Part shown: positions 10,592 to 22,500 of the stretch, one piece after another
Numbering within the stretch: position 1 is the first letter of the stretch
Layout of the letters: each line of letters begins with the position of its first letter
Assembly (NCBI GenBank): GCA_946699065.1
Contig: CAMPDV010000102.1
Location: 372,001 to 436,000 of the forward strand
Length of the DNA: 64,000 nt
Reading direction: 5' to 3'
Source: Loxodes magnus
Taxonomy: Eukaryota > Ciliophora > Karyorelictea > Loxodida > Loxodidae
Program-made: the position numbers and the translations under genes
The notes under the pieces: generated by a model
Database searches by the model: none
What the model saw: only the letters and a program-made list of their open reading frames with translations
Told to the model about the DNA's origin: nothing

Positions 10592-12241
10592 ATGGCACTA
10601 AGCATTGAAGGAGATGGATTAGTTGAAAACATGTATCATTTTCTTTGATCCAAAGATACACTTTATACCTAAGGACCAGCAGTGCTTATTCCTCATACTA
10701 TTGTTTACCGTTACTAGTAGCCAAGCTTTTGGTATTTTAGTAGTGTGTCAGAAGGAGTAGTTAAAAGAAAGAATTCTTCTAAGCTAAACAATACAGAAAT
10801 AGAAGCTGAATTCAAAAAGAAGAAAAATAAATCTGATGATTTGCTATGCTAGTATATGTATGTTAACCCTATCACTAAATAGACTATTGTTGAGTTCTTC
10901 ACTGCAGATGATTTACATCATTTTCTCTATAGTCGATAGAAACCTTATAATGGTGTACTCTAAAAATTCATTTACCCTAAAGGTGATTACAATCAAGTTA
11001 TCAGATGTATTTGAAGCCCTAAAATTTGCCTTTTTGAACGAAAATAGAACATAAAGCCTTTGAATGATCTGAGATATGACTCTTATGAAAGAGCTGTCAC
11101 TTTTGAAGGGGAAGAATTTCATAGTAAGTCCCTTCCTGTGCGAGGATTGATGCTTCCGTAGTCGATGCAAAATATAGCAAATTAGATAGTGAAGCATATA
11201 GCTAGCGTCACTTATGACAAAAGTAAAATTTCTAGAATGGTTTTAAACTTCAAAATAGATTCTAGGGATAATCTATGACTCCTTTACGCAAGCTCTATTA
11301 GGCTTAAAGGAGATAAGCTTAAAAGAATTAAAGAAATGCCTCTTGATTTAGGAGAATAGAAATTTACAGTTCCTAATACAGTTAACATTAAAACTAAATC
11401 AAACGATAAACCCAAAAAAATGAAAAGAGAGGTTTATTGTAGAAACTGCGATAGAGCAATGGAGATAGAGAGAATGTTTGAAATTCCTTACAAACTTATT
11501 ATAGCTTAAGCATTAGAAATGCCAGCTAATAGCTAAACAAGCATGGTTTAAGTACTAAAGCCTTCTTAAGATAGTAAGAATCCTTTTTATTTGAAAAGTA
11601 AAAACAGTTTCATTCCTAAAATTTTGCAGATTCTTCATCCTAGATTAAAGGAAAAAGATTTTATGAGATACATGCAAGACCCTTTGTTTCTTAACAAAAC
11701 TACTCATATATGTGAAGAATGCTATCTATCTGCATCCAGTGCTAGCTATTGTGGAGGAGCTAAAGAAAAACCTGCTAAAGAAGACGAAAATTTATTTGGT
11801 AGATAAATGTTGTAACCAGAAAAAACTATAAGAAGAAGAGAATTAACTATTATGCAGACCTAAAGGCCATAAACCAATAAAATTACTTTATCTATTAAAT
11901 AAACTCCAGTCCAGTCAGGTCCAACTAGTGCTGGTGGGCTGATAACAAGGAGAATTCCTACATGAGAAACTTACAGGAAATTGTAAAGAGAGTTTGATGA
12001 CAAACTTCCATAATTAACATCAAGAGAACTACCAATTTCAAGAGATTCTCTAGAAAGTCGTTTATTAGTTTGCTAGCAAATATATAATTAAAATAGAGTT
12101 ACTACATCTAAAGCAAAAAGAGGCTCATTAGAATCTGATAAAACTCCAACAGCAAAGCCAACATAGAGATAAAGAGTAAATAATTAAATCAAATTCGAAG
12201 AAATAGAAAGAGCAAGTTATACAGACAGGATAAACTAATGA
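10592..12241 (+). CDS. Conserved uncharacterised protist protein with two CxxC pairs
   Basis: A single 549-residue frame ending in TGA. It belongs to a family I recall only as uncharacterised in ciliates and other flagellated protists. Segments that look conserved are the CIWSPKICLFERKQN block, RAVTFEGEEF near residue 175, and [25 protein letters not shown] near residues 210-240. A Cys pair occurs in VYCRNCDRA (about 285) and another in HICEECYL (about 380), suggesting a zinc-binding unit split by a linker. The C-terminal third is basic, low-complexity and Arg/Thr/Ser-rich. Trp residues at four sites (for example RCIWSPK and DNLWLLY) are TGA codons. The start is chosen as the first ATG in the frame, 33 nt after the preceding putative stop. 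A role in cilia is a guess from the species distribution. Confidence 0.8.
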
Positions 12242-13168
12242 CAAGCAGTTTAATAGTTCAACAGTTATTTAATGTAAATCAAGTTATTAATACACTATTA
12301 GAATCTTACAGTTTAAATATTAATAAATTTATATAGTACTCTACTAAACAGATCTCCATGTATTAATAATTCTTAAAAAGTAAATTTAAACCCAATATTT
12401 CCTTATCTATTCTAGGTTTTTAATCTATTAGTTATATCATAAATAAAATAGTTATTAAGCAAAATACTTTAACTATACTAACTGACTTAAAAATGAGGAA
12501 ACATGTAATAAGGTAAAATAATACTCCATAGCATGATATATGCATTATTTCTGATTTTAGCTGATCATAATTTTAACATTTGTCTAGAATAAAAGATATG
12601 CAAGGATATGTATACTAGTTAGATAGAAGGTTATATAGAAATATAGATATCAATAAAGCTAAAGAAATAAGGGTCAAGCAATAACTATTAAATCTTCTAG
12701 TTATGTTTCGTTATCCTTTTTTCGCTCTCTTCATAAAGTATTTGAATAAGCTTAGTGTAAGTATTTCAGATCAGCATAAAGCATTCTCATATGAAATGCT
12801 GCTCCTTTACAATCAAATTCGCATTAAATAAATTATAACTAATGATCCCGTTTTTCTTTAACTAGAAGACTAAAAGATTAAATAAGGTACATAGATAAAA
12901 TTAGTATTCACTATACTCTAAAGATTTTCAGCGATCTAATAATAATAAAAGCATTTAAGGATAAAGAAATAGTTCTAATAAGCGAAAGATATTAAAATAA
13001 AAATATTTTAAATACTGCTATTACTAAGGGAGAAGGATATAAGCTTAAAGTGCTTATTTAGTGTAAAGTAAATATAGAAAGATTTAATCAAAAGAGATTA
13101 GGAAGAGTTCTAATAATAGCAGATAAAAGTAGATTTCATTGTAAAATTCAGAATAATTTAATTTTAAA
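12242..13168. other. Intergenic stretch with a weak open frame
   Basis: About 930 nt before PSMA2. A frame from ATG 12598 reads MQGYVYQLDRRLYR and continues to about 12890; a second frame from about 12903 continues protein-like (KIFSDLIIIKAFKDKE) straight into the PSMA2 start without a TGA. With no stop and no family match I leave this as intergenic, possibly a decayed gene. It must contain the PSMA2 promoter. Confidence 0.35.
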
Positions 13169-13864
13169 ATGTCCTTTAGCTTAACCACTTTTACAAAAAA
13201 AGGTTAACTCTAATAACTAGAATTTGCACTTGTCGCTGTTGGACAGGGAGAAACTGCTCTTGGAATTAAGGCCAAGGATGGAGTTGTCTTGGCTACTGAA
13301 AAGAAGGCTTCTTCTGTTCTTATTGACGAAACTTCTGTTTAAAAAATTTAAGCTACTTCTGATCATGCTGGACTTATATATTCTGGTCTTGGATCTGATT
13401 TTAGAAAATTAGTAGACTTAGCAAGGAAGGAAGCTAGTAAATATGAGTACACTTACAATGAAAATATGCCAATTAAAAAATTATGCAATGAAATAGCAAT
13501 GGTTTGCTAAATCTATACTTAGTCTGGTGGGGTAAGACCGTTTGGAGTATCTCTTCTTTTAGGAGGTTGGGATTATGAAGGCCCTAGTCTCTATTAAATT
13601 GATCCATCAGGCGCATATTTTGGATGGAAAGCAACTGCAATTGGAAAGAACATGGTAAGCGCAAAAACTTTCCTTGAAAAAAGATATTCACCTGAGCTCG
13701 AAATGCATGATGCAATTCATATGGCACTTCTTACTCTAAAAGAGGGCTTTGAAGGAGAAATGAATGAATTCAATACTGAAGTAGGAATAGTTTCAAAAAG
13801 TAATCCAGTTTTCAAAGTTTTATCTCCTGCTGAATTGAAGGATTATCTGAACGAAATGGAATGA
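13169..13864 (+). CDS. PSMA2: 20S proteasome alpha-2 subunit
   Basis: A 231-residue intronless gene for an alpha-ring subunit of the 20S proteasome, which degrades ubiquitinated and unfolded proteins. It matches alpha-2 (PSMA2/Pre8) rather than other alpha subunits: [12 protein letters not shown] opening ([12 protein letters not shown]), the A-helix [67 protein letters not shown] and [13 protein letters not shown]. Length is normal (human 234). The Gln of YTQSGG is a TAG codon, good evidence for the code. It lacks the alpha-4-type extended tail and, as an alpha subunit, has no catalytic Thr. It ends in TGA. Confidence 0.97.
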
Positions 13865-14157
13865 TTGCTATATTCTTTTAATTTTAAAATAAACAATATA
13901 ATTACAAGTCTCTATTTCAAATTTGCTATCAGCTTAAATTAATTAATCATACCATATTTGTGCTTATTTAAATATACTACAGCCAAGATGTATAAGTATT
14001 AGTATAAAAGAGGCATTGAATCACTCTTCTGCTAATTTAGCTTTATAGTTTTATTAAATGCAGGTTTAATACCACATAAGCATGGATTATTAAATCCAAA
14101 TATCCTAATATATTACTTTCTAACCTTTGAATAATTTAATAAAAGTCTGTCAAATGT

Positions 14158-15280
14158 TCATTTGTAAAACGTCAAAATCCATTTAATAAGAGCTTCTATC
14201 TTATCATAGCTTGTAGGATATTTATCGGGATAAATACTTTTACTGAACCCAAACATTGCAATGAAGCATAGACAGGTAATAAACTAACTTAAGTTTAAAG
14301 TATTTTGACTCAAATCTCTACTTTACTTTTAGGAAGCATTAAACATCTACATAGGAACTTACTTTGGAAATTTCATATTTAGAGCAGACTTAAGGTAGTA
14401 ATTTTATTTCTTTACAGAATTAGAACAGAGAATTCCTAGTCACTAGATTAGAGGTAGTAGTTTCTCTTGACTTTATCTTGTCAAATATCTATATAGAGTA
14501 TTACATTTTGAATTTTAGATTTGCTACTCTTTAGCAAGGCTTGGATATAAGGATCTTGCAACTCTTCAAATCATTCCTCAAATTTGAATGAATTGGATCC
14601 TATCTATTGAAAGAAAACATGGACTAGATATTGCTCTAAAGCTGAAATTGGTAAAGGCTCCCATGGAAATTTATCTTGAGCAAATAAGATCAAAATTTCT
14701 ACCCATCTCCAAAAGTCAACTGCATTAAAAAATTACTAAATTTACTTTTGTTGCTTTTATGGAACCAAATATCCGCTTTTGCATAGTTAATATTATTGGC
14801 TGCACTTAGCATTCCACATTCCTCTAATATTCTTCTATAAGCTGTGAGACTAAGTTTTCCCTGTTATCCTGCATAATCGTCAAAATTGTCTCTAAGTTCC
14901 AAAAAATTATCTCCCAGCTTCTCTATTATTAATTTCTTGAATCTCTATTAATCAGTGTCCGTATCTTTCACTCTAGGTGTTCTTTAGGAATTTGGAATTA
15001 AAGGTCCTGCTTCTGAAAAGCTTTATTTATTTTTAGAATGTTCTTGCAGCATCTTATCGTATTTTTCCTAAAGATCTCCAAATTAAGTTTTAGCTTCATC
15101 TAATTCCTTTTTCTTTCTTTCCAAAAACATCTTTAAGCTTTTCTTTGGCTACTATTCAGGTTTCTGCTCTTCTTAAACAGGCGTTTTATTTTGAGACTTA
15201 ATTTATTGCTTGGAAGAAGATAGTCTTTTTCTAGAGCTTTGCTAGCTTCTCTTAGCACTACTTAACCTTGTATTCAGCAT
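14158..15280 (-). CDS. Uncharacterised protein with EF-hand-like helical repeats, three short introns
   Basis: Not recognised. The N-terminal 80 residues are Ser/Lys/Gln-rich and then form a short coiled coil (MFLERKKKELDEAK). Two helical segments resemble each other: TAYRRILEECGML near residue 150 and NSLFQFCKEIKLL near 290, each preceded by a charged helix, like degenerate EF-hand-type units without clear calcium loops. Between them lie an aromatic FWRWVEILILFAQ helix and FKFEEWFEELQDPY. The frame needs three introns: 17 nt (14720-14736), 16 nt (14489-14504) and a third that is either 22 nt (14288-14309) or 43 nt (14284-14326). All combinations keep phase and give 355 or 348 residues ending in TGA at 14158. 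It converges with PSMA2 about 290 nt away. Confidence 0.75.
14489..14504 (-). other. 16-nt intron
   Basis: On the minus strand GTAATACTCTATATAG. Removal joins SKIQN to IFDKIKSRE and keeps the frame open. Confidence 0.7.
14720..14736 (-). other. 17-nt intron
   Basis: On the minus strand GTAATTTTTTAATGCAG. Removal extends the frame past a TGA into IDFWRWVEIL. Confidence 0.75.
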
Positions 15281-16575
15281 TTTTAAATAAATATAAGCTA
15301 AAAAATCTAAATATCGATATTATATGCTATGCTAAAACTCTATTCCTATAGATAATATTCTTATCTCTTTTGATCTATAAAGTAGTCTGGTAATACTTAT
15401 CTTAGCAAATCCTTAGTTTTGATTGCTTTATCTATTATAAAGTTTAATTCCTATAGATAGAATTATAAGCTGCATTAAGGTTAAGAATATCTTAATTCTC
15501 TTATGCAAATATGATTATCATGTAGATTTTATGTCATTGCTTCATAAATCCTCATTATATACCTTCTAACTTAAATTTAGATATTTTAATCTAGATATAG
15601 TATCTAGGTATAAATCACCTTCAAATGTATTCATTCTATATAAATAATTATTTAAAAAGAAAGCAAAGCTAGAAATATAAATAAAATAGATAATGAAAAC
15701 TCTTAAATTTTGTTTCTGATACCTGATGAATATTTTGCAAGTACTACAATAAATATCCTTTTATATAGTTATAACTATATAACTATTTAAATAGTCTGCT
15801 TATATATGTAAAGACATATCTTATTCATGTGTATTAAAGAGCTAGACTATATAAGATTATAATAGTAACTTAGAGATTTAAATTAAAGAGTTTTATATCA
15901 GCACTTACTTTATGAGTTATAATGCTTTACCTCTACTTATTCTTCAAATATTTACACTTTCTCCTTTTTACCTTAAATTGCTAGCTGATAATCCTTAAAT
16001 TTAGAGCATATGCTGTCAATTATATGACTCAAATAATTTAAAATATGTCAGAAGAATATAAAAACGTTAAGGGTTAGTATCAAACATTAGATTCAAGTTG
16101 ATAGTTATCATATTTATATTTATAGTCTTTCTTTGAAAAAAATAACTAAAGAATCACTAATTTAAGATATAATTTTATAAATTAATAAGCCAAAAGATAA
16201 ATAAACCGTTACAACTTCTAAGGATTTATTAATATTCTCTATATTTGTCTGCATATCTCTCAAACTCTAATTTATTTAAAAAATATCATTATTATTAAAA
16301 GCTAACTCATTCAAAGCAATAACTTAATTTGAGTAAATGAAATATAAGAGTACTTAGCTAAGATTAACTGGGTTATCTAAAGTATAGTTATAAGATTTAG
16401 ATACTATGTAATTCAATTTTTTTGATTTACTCTCTTTATAATTAGATTACAGTTTTAGTTAGGCTTTACAATTTTATATTGGATATAATAGATTAATTTA
16501 CTAATTATGAAGTATAAATAAAAGAGAGGGAATAATATTAAGTTATTACTAAGATTAAGTGTATATCTAAATCTT
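15281..16575. other. Intergenic stretch with palindromes
   Basis: About 1.3 kb between the 5' end of the minus-strand uncharacterised gene and the 3' end of the first cyclase gene. No coding frame resembles a family. It carries a pair of perfect palindromes at 15761-15795, described separately. Confidence 0.45.
15761..15795. repeat. Two abutting perfect palindromes
   Basis: Positions 15761-15782 form a perfect 22-nt palindrome centred on GTTATAAC, and 15782-15795 form a perfect 14-nt palindrome (ACTATTTAAATAGT). They share one base. Both are pure AT apart from one G/C pair each. They could extrude as hairpins, but AT-rich DNA makes such sequences more likely by chance. Confidence 0.8.
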
Positions 16576-19500
16576 TCAAAGCTCATGCTTAAAATCATTA
16601 TTATCGTTTTTGTAGACAAAGAAGCAATCCGTGGAAATATCATTGTCTCCTTCTTTTTTTCTTAATTTGATACCTACTCTCTAATTAAAAACGAATCTAA
16701 ATTAATCATGCTTGCTTACTAACTCTAGTAACTACTTTGTTTTAGTGGAAACATTGACACAGCCAGGTTTTCCGCTACTTTCCATTTTATTAGCAACCAT
16801 AACATCAGGGCCATATATATCATATCTGACAATGTTGCTCCCTGAGATTCCTCCTATAATTTTACCTACATGTATACCAATTCTCATTTAAAGAGTGGTA
16901 AGCATTTGCTTATTCGTCTGTTCAATGGCTTGAATTAGTTAAAAACCAAATTAGATTAAATTCAGTAGCTCTTTACCTTTCGCTCTTTTTATATCGTATC
17001 CAGTAAATCCAATAGCAACATAGCAGTCTCCTATAGTACAGACTTTATAGCACAAATTTTCAACACATAGCTTATCGAAATTAGAGAACAAAGAAGCTAA
17101 AGCTTATATTACCTTTTTTGGTGTTCTTCCAGAAGAAAAATTAGTAAATCCCACAATATCAGCAAACATAATTGCTACATCATCTAATTCTTCCGCTACT
17201 GTATTTCCACTCTTTAGCTACTTCATTACATGAAAAGGGACTAAATGAAATATTAAGTTCTAAGTCTTTTCTATCTCTTCATTGGAGACTTTTTTCAATT
17301 CAAAGTATTTTATTTGGTTTATCTCAGTATAAAACGCAGAAACCAATAAAACTAATTTAGATACTAAAATTGTGTCTATCATATAAAGCATTATTTCGTT
17401 ATCTGGCAACTGATATGATATTAAGGAGAATTCAACAACAAAGAGTACTAAATAAGCAATAAAGATTTCCACAAAAGCGAGTGAAGTGTTAAAGGCTATG
17501 AGCAGGTTATTGAATATCACCATATAACTGATGAAATAAGGAAATAAGTCTGCATGCAAAAGGCATAAAATTATACCTCCAGAGTATAATATTGTAGTCA
17601 ATGCTGGAAAGTACTTCTTTTAATTTTTCTTGAAGATTGTGAGAAAGACTAAAAAAATATCCAAAATAGATAAAAAAATTCATAGTCCAAATTAATAACT
17701 ATACTTACTAAGACACCAGTCTTTTTATACGCTAATCATTATAATTATGATTACTAGTCATATAATATAGAGTAACACTCCATATCTTATTTGATTTAAC
17801 TGCTTTTGTAATCTTTGCTAGATGAATTCAGCAGAGTCTTCGAATTTTTTCCACTAGCAAAATATTTTAGATATTTTTCTCATGCAAGTTTGCTTCTTTA
17901 GATAAGTTTCATCAATCATTAACTAGTTTAATATAGTTGACCCTGTTGTTCTTTATCTAGATTGGTAGGTTTGGGTTTTTTTAACTTTAATCTCATTTTA
18001 ATATATATTGATGTTGGTTTGGGAATTGTCAATGATAGTAGTTTGGATAGAATTATTCTATTTATTTCTAATTTCCTCCAAACTAATAATTTTGCCATCC
18101 TATGAATAGTCTTTATCTTTAAATTCATTTTCTTTAATTCTATACATTTCAGTAGGAAGATTCGTTTATAGATTGCTTTTAATTTCTTAAGAAACGTTAC
18201 TAGTTTAATTTATCAGATTGGTCTCCTACTAGGTTTAATTGTTTTAATTTTATAAGCTTTAGTCTTAAGAACTTATAGGTTGCTATAAATGCTCTTCACT
18301 TATTTCTTCAATAATTAGGCTCTATTAGTATATCTTAGTTTATTAAAGCTCTTGCTTATTTGGACTGCTAGAGTTTATTTTATCAAAGACAATTGATTTT
18401 CGAGACTGAGCAATAGAATCTACTTGAATTGTTTCATTCGACAAATTATCTTCAGATATCCTCTAATTTTCGCATTTTAGTTACGAAGTTTGTGATGTTT
18501 AAGCAATTTGATTTTAATTATCTCTTCTAAAGTTGCGAAAGCTTTTATCTTATGTTATTTTCCTCTAAAAAGTGTTAAATCTATTCTGGTTGTAAGATCT
18601 GCTAAGATATTATTAGTTATTTTCTTACTCTTCTGTTGAGAGTTACAACTAAGGTTAGTTTTTATAAATTTAAATTACATTAATTCAGCTTGATTATCTT
18701 AGCTTTTCTTAGTTTTTTTCGTTTTTTATGTCTGTTGAAGGCTTTTTACCGTTAGTATTTTTTTTAGTGTATTCAAAATTCATATTTTATATGGATTTTA
18801 TTTAAGATTTTTTTATTTAAGCAAATTGTAAATCAAAAGCCTCGTTACTTTCTATTAAATATGTAGTCATTTCACCTTTTCCCTTCACTTCAAGTTTTTG
18901 TTCTATAAACTGAACGTTCTGGATATCTTTAACTAGTCCATAAGTAGTATCTGAGATTCTTATTTGCATTGGTGTTTTTACATTGCTGCACATTCTACTA
19001 GCTGTATTTACTGTATCACCTACTAATGCAAACTATGGTTTATGATCGCCAACAACTCCAGCAATAACAGGTCCACTGTTAATACCTATTTTTACTTGAA
19101 TTTATTCTCCATTTTTCTAAATGATTCTTCTAACGTTAATTATCATATCCAATGCCAAATATACCAAATTCTTTGCGTTATTCTCTATTTTTACCTCGTA
19201 GTTCAATCCGTCACATGCCATATAGGTTTTACCTACTGTTTCAATTTTGTCTATTAGGTATTTTTCACAAAGACGGTCAAATGTTAATTGAACCTCATTT
19301 AGCAGTTCAATAAGTTCAGTAGGAGTATGGTTAGCACAAATGTCATCAAACTCGCATATATCACAGAACAAAACTGAAACTTGCTTGTGCTCATCTGCAA
19401 TTTCCTTTTCTCCTTATTTGACTCTCTGCATAATGAAGGGAGGAAATAGATTTGACAGAATTTGATAAGAGCTTTCAATGGATCTTTCTTTAGTGTTCTT

Positions 19501-22500
19501 AAGCAAGAGATAAGCTTCTTTCTATTTGTCTTACATGATAACAGTTAAAAATAGAGCAAAAAGAAACAAAGCTTAGAGTAGGCATTCTCATAACTGGCAT
19601 ATATGAATGCTGTACTCCATACAATGATACTATAGAAAATCCTTGTAATCTGAATTGAAGCTACAAAATCCATAAAATATCATAAAAGTAACTAGGTTTA
19701 TTATAGAAAATAGAGCTGCTTACTAAACTGAAACGTATAAGTTTAGAACTATCACTGCTTCATAAATAGTCACTTAAAACCCTATTCCTGCTAATATTGT
19801 TGCTATTATTACAATTAAATAAAAAGGCTAAATCAAATATCTAAGGATTTGGAAGTAAAAAAGTTTGAATTTCTACTTTAGGAACAAAATGAAGATAAAA
19901 AGGTTGAATATGCCGAAACAGCTGTTAATTAACCAATGTTCTTGAAGATCAAAAATTTTCCAAGAAAGGCCTAAATTAAACATCAAGTGAATGATTTGAA
20001 TAACAAGGATCTTATTAAAATTGTTTAGCTTCTGAGTTATGATAACCTTCATATATTTGAATTTCATTTTCAGGGAGTTAAATTTTGCAGAGTTGTAGTT
20101 TCCTTAGCTATCTTTTTCATTCAATGAGTTCTAGGTTTCTGAGTATACATCAACTAGTTTATCTCTAAACTACTCTCTCTTCCATAAGTTGAACTCTTAA
20201 GGGGCTGGTTTATTGGCCTTTTTATTGTAATTCTATTTGAGCAATCAAAAGAAGGTAACTTTCTTTAAAATATAGCTGGAAACAAAGACTAAGGATATAA
20301 TAATTCAAGTCTCTATGTTAAAGAATTGGTAGAAGTAAATATTGTCACATATTTTGAGGTTAATTAGAAGGATAGCAATAGCTAGTATCACACAGATAAT
20401 AAATATGAAAACTATTGTAAAGTTAAGCTTCTAAAAGGTTTCTAGTAATTCTTGCAAAAAGTTATAATAAGCAAATAAGTAAAGTATATAGCTTAGTAAC
20501 CCTTCTGTTTCTACTAATCCTGACATAAAAATCCTGTACTTTAGTGTGTAGTAAACTAGCAGAAAACTTAGCATAGATTGAATAGAAGGCTTTATAATTA
20601 GGAAGAACTGCTCTTTCCAGGAGAATTTGTATAAAGTAATTATTTATTCAAAAGACTTTAGATTCTTTAGCATATAATCGTAGTCAATTTCCTAGTCTTT
20701 AAATTGCACAGATATGATGGGAATTAAGGTTAAGATAAAGAAATAAGAGTAAATCAAGAAAACATTATATAGCTCATTGCTGCTATATCCTGAAACATGA
20801 GTATAGCAAAACATAGTTATTGTTAGTACTACAGTCTTGTATATTTCCATTTTCATTATTTTATGGAGAAAGAGGTAATTATTCCTACCATGGAAAATTA
20901 TTAGTTTAGGTAGGTATTGTACTGAAGGTACTGAAATATTGCATGCATTTAGTGCTAATAAATTCTATTTATTATTTATTGCGACTCCAATGTGTGCTTG
21001 TCTTAACATCGCAGCATCATTTGCTCCATCGCCTATTGCCATTACTTTAGGTTTGAAAGAGAATTGCTCTTAAACGAACTAAGTTAATTAAGCTTTTAGC
21101 TAAGAAGACATTCTAAATGCAATTACTGTCTAGCATACAAAAGCCAACATAGCAAAATATCTTCTGGTTGTTTAGTTTTGAAGAATTATACTTAAAGATT
21201 TTCCATCGATTAAAAGAGCCAAATTTAGGTTATATGAAGCTTTTTTACCTTCAAATGTTTCATAATCCTTATTCTTAAACTGCTTAAGCTTCTGGTTGTT
21301 TTTCTTATTATTAAATTTGCTTGTAAAGAGATGGTGAAACTATTTTAAAAAGGATGAATTTCTTCTTACATCTTAATTTATCTCGTTAGCTGGAGTTTCC
21401 TAAACATTGAAGACATCAATATTAAGGTATTCATAAAGTTATCATCTGCAATCAGAGACACTGAGACAGTTCACTATTTCTAACTGTTAAAAAGTACTAT
21501 TGATCATTCCCGAGTTGTATGCTGCGTTTATTGCTGCGTATTTATTGTCACCAGTTACCATTCATGCTTTTACTCCTGCTTTGTTTAGTAGCTATATTGA
21601 ACGCTTAACATTTTCATCTATATGTTCATTAAAAGCTAGAATTCCCTCTAACTATAAATCCTTTTCAAATTCTTCAGCTAGCTATGCAAGTTTTTGCTCT
21701 CTATGCTACAAAGAAAGCAAAGCTGCATTATATTTCCTGTCAAATAGTTCTACCTCATTTGGTGTCAAAATTCGAAAAGCGAAAGATATGTTTCTTAATC
21801 CTAATTTATTGAATTGGTAAGTCTTCATACTTATAGTCTAATCAAAATCAGGACATAGAGATTCGATAACATCACCTTATCCCTTACAAAGCAAAATATG
21901 AGTTTACTCAGAAGTGTTTTCTTCACTTAGCATTTCTCCAGTTTCAAACTCTTTTAAAATGTCATATTACTTTTCATTTATTTACTTGACAACCAATGAC
22001 ATTCTTTTTCTTTCAGATGTGAACTCATTTATAGCTAATATCTGGAAAAATTTTGTGTTACCTCTTGATTTTAGTTTAGCTACGTTCAAGTCGTTGAATT
22101 CTAGAAAAATGTCATACAATTAAAGAATGTTCAAAGTAGCTTTTTCCTCAGGATAGCAAGCTTTAGTAAACCCATTTTCATTTACTAGCATGGTATGACA
22201 CAATGCTAAATGCTCGAAGAAATCGACTAACTTAGTATTTTACTATAACTCTTATTCCAAATCTTCATCTCAAAATTAATTAATCTCTACTGAATCAAAA
22301 TTTTCAGTTAATTAAGATTCAGTGATTTGAATTTTCTTCGCGCTTGATTCTTAATCTCTTAGAGTATCGTAAGAAGCCAAAGGTTCCTCAAAGAGGTTGC
22401 CAGAGTATTTTCTTTTAAAATGCTGGCCGTAAATTACTTTATTAAATAGAATCCCTTTAATGTATAAGTTTGACTCAGTAAGCGTTTCAGTTTTATCTAC

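Noticed and set aside
10913..11197. Minus-strand frame opposite the 549-residue protein
   Set aside because: It is the shadow of a clearly conserved plus-strand frame.
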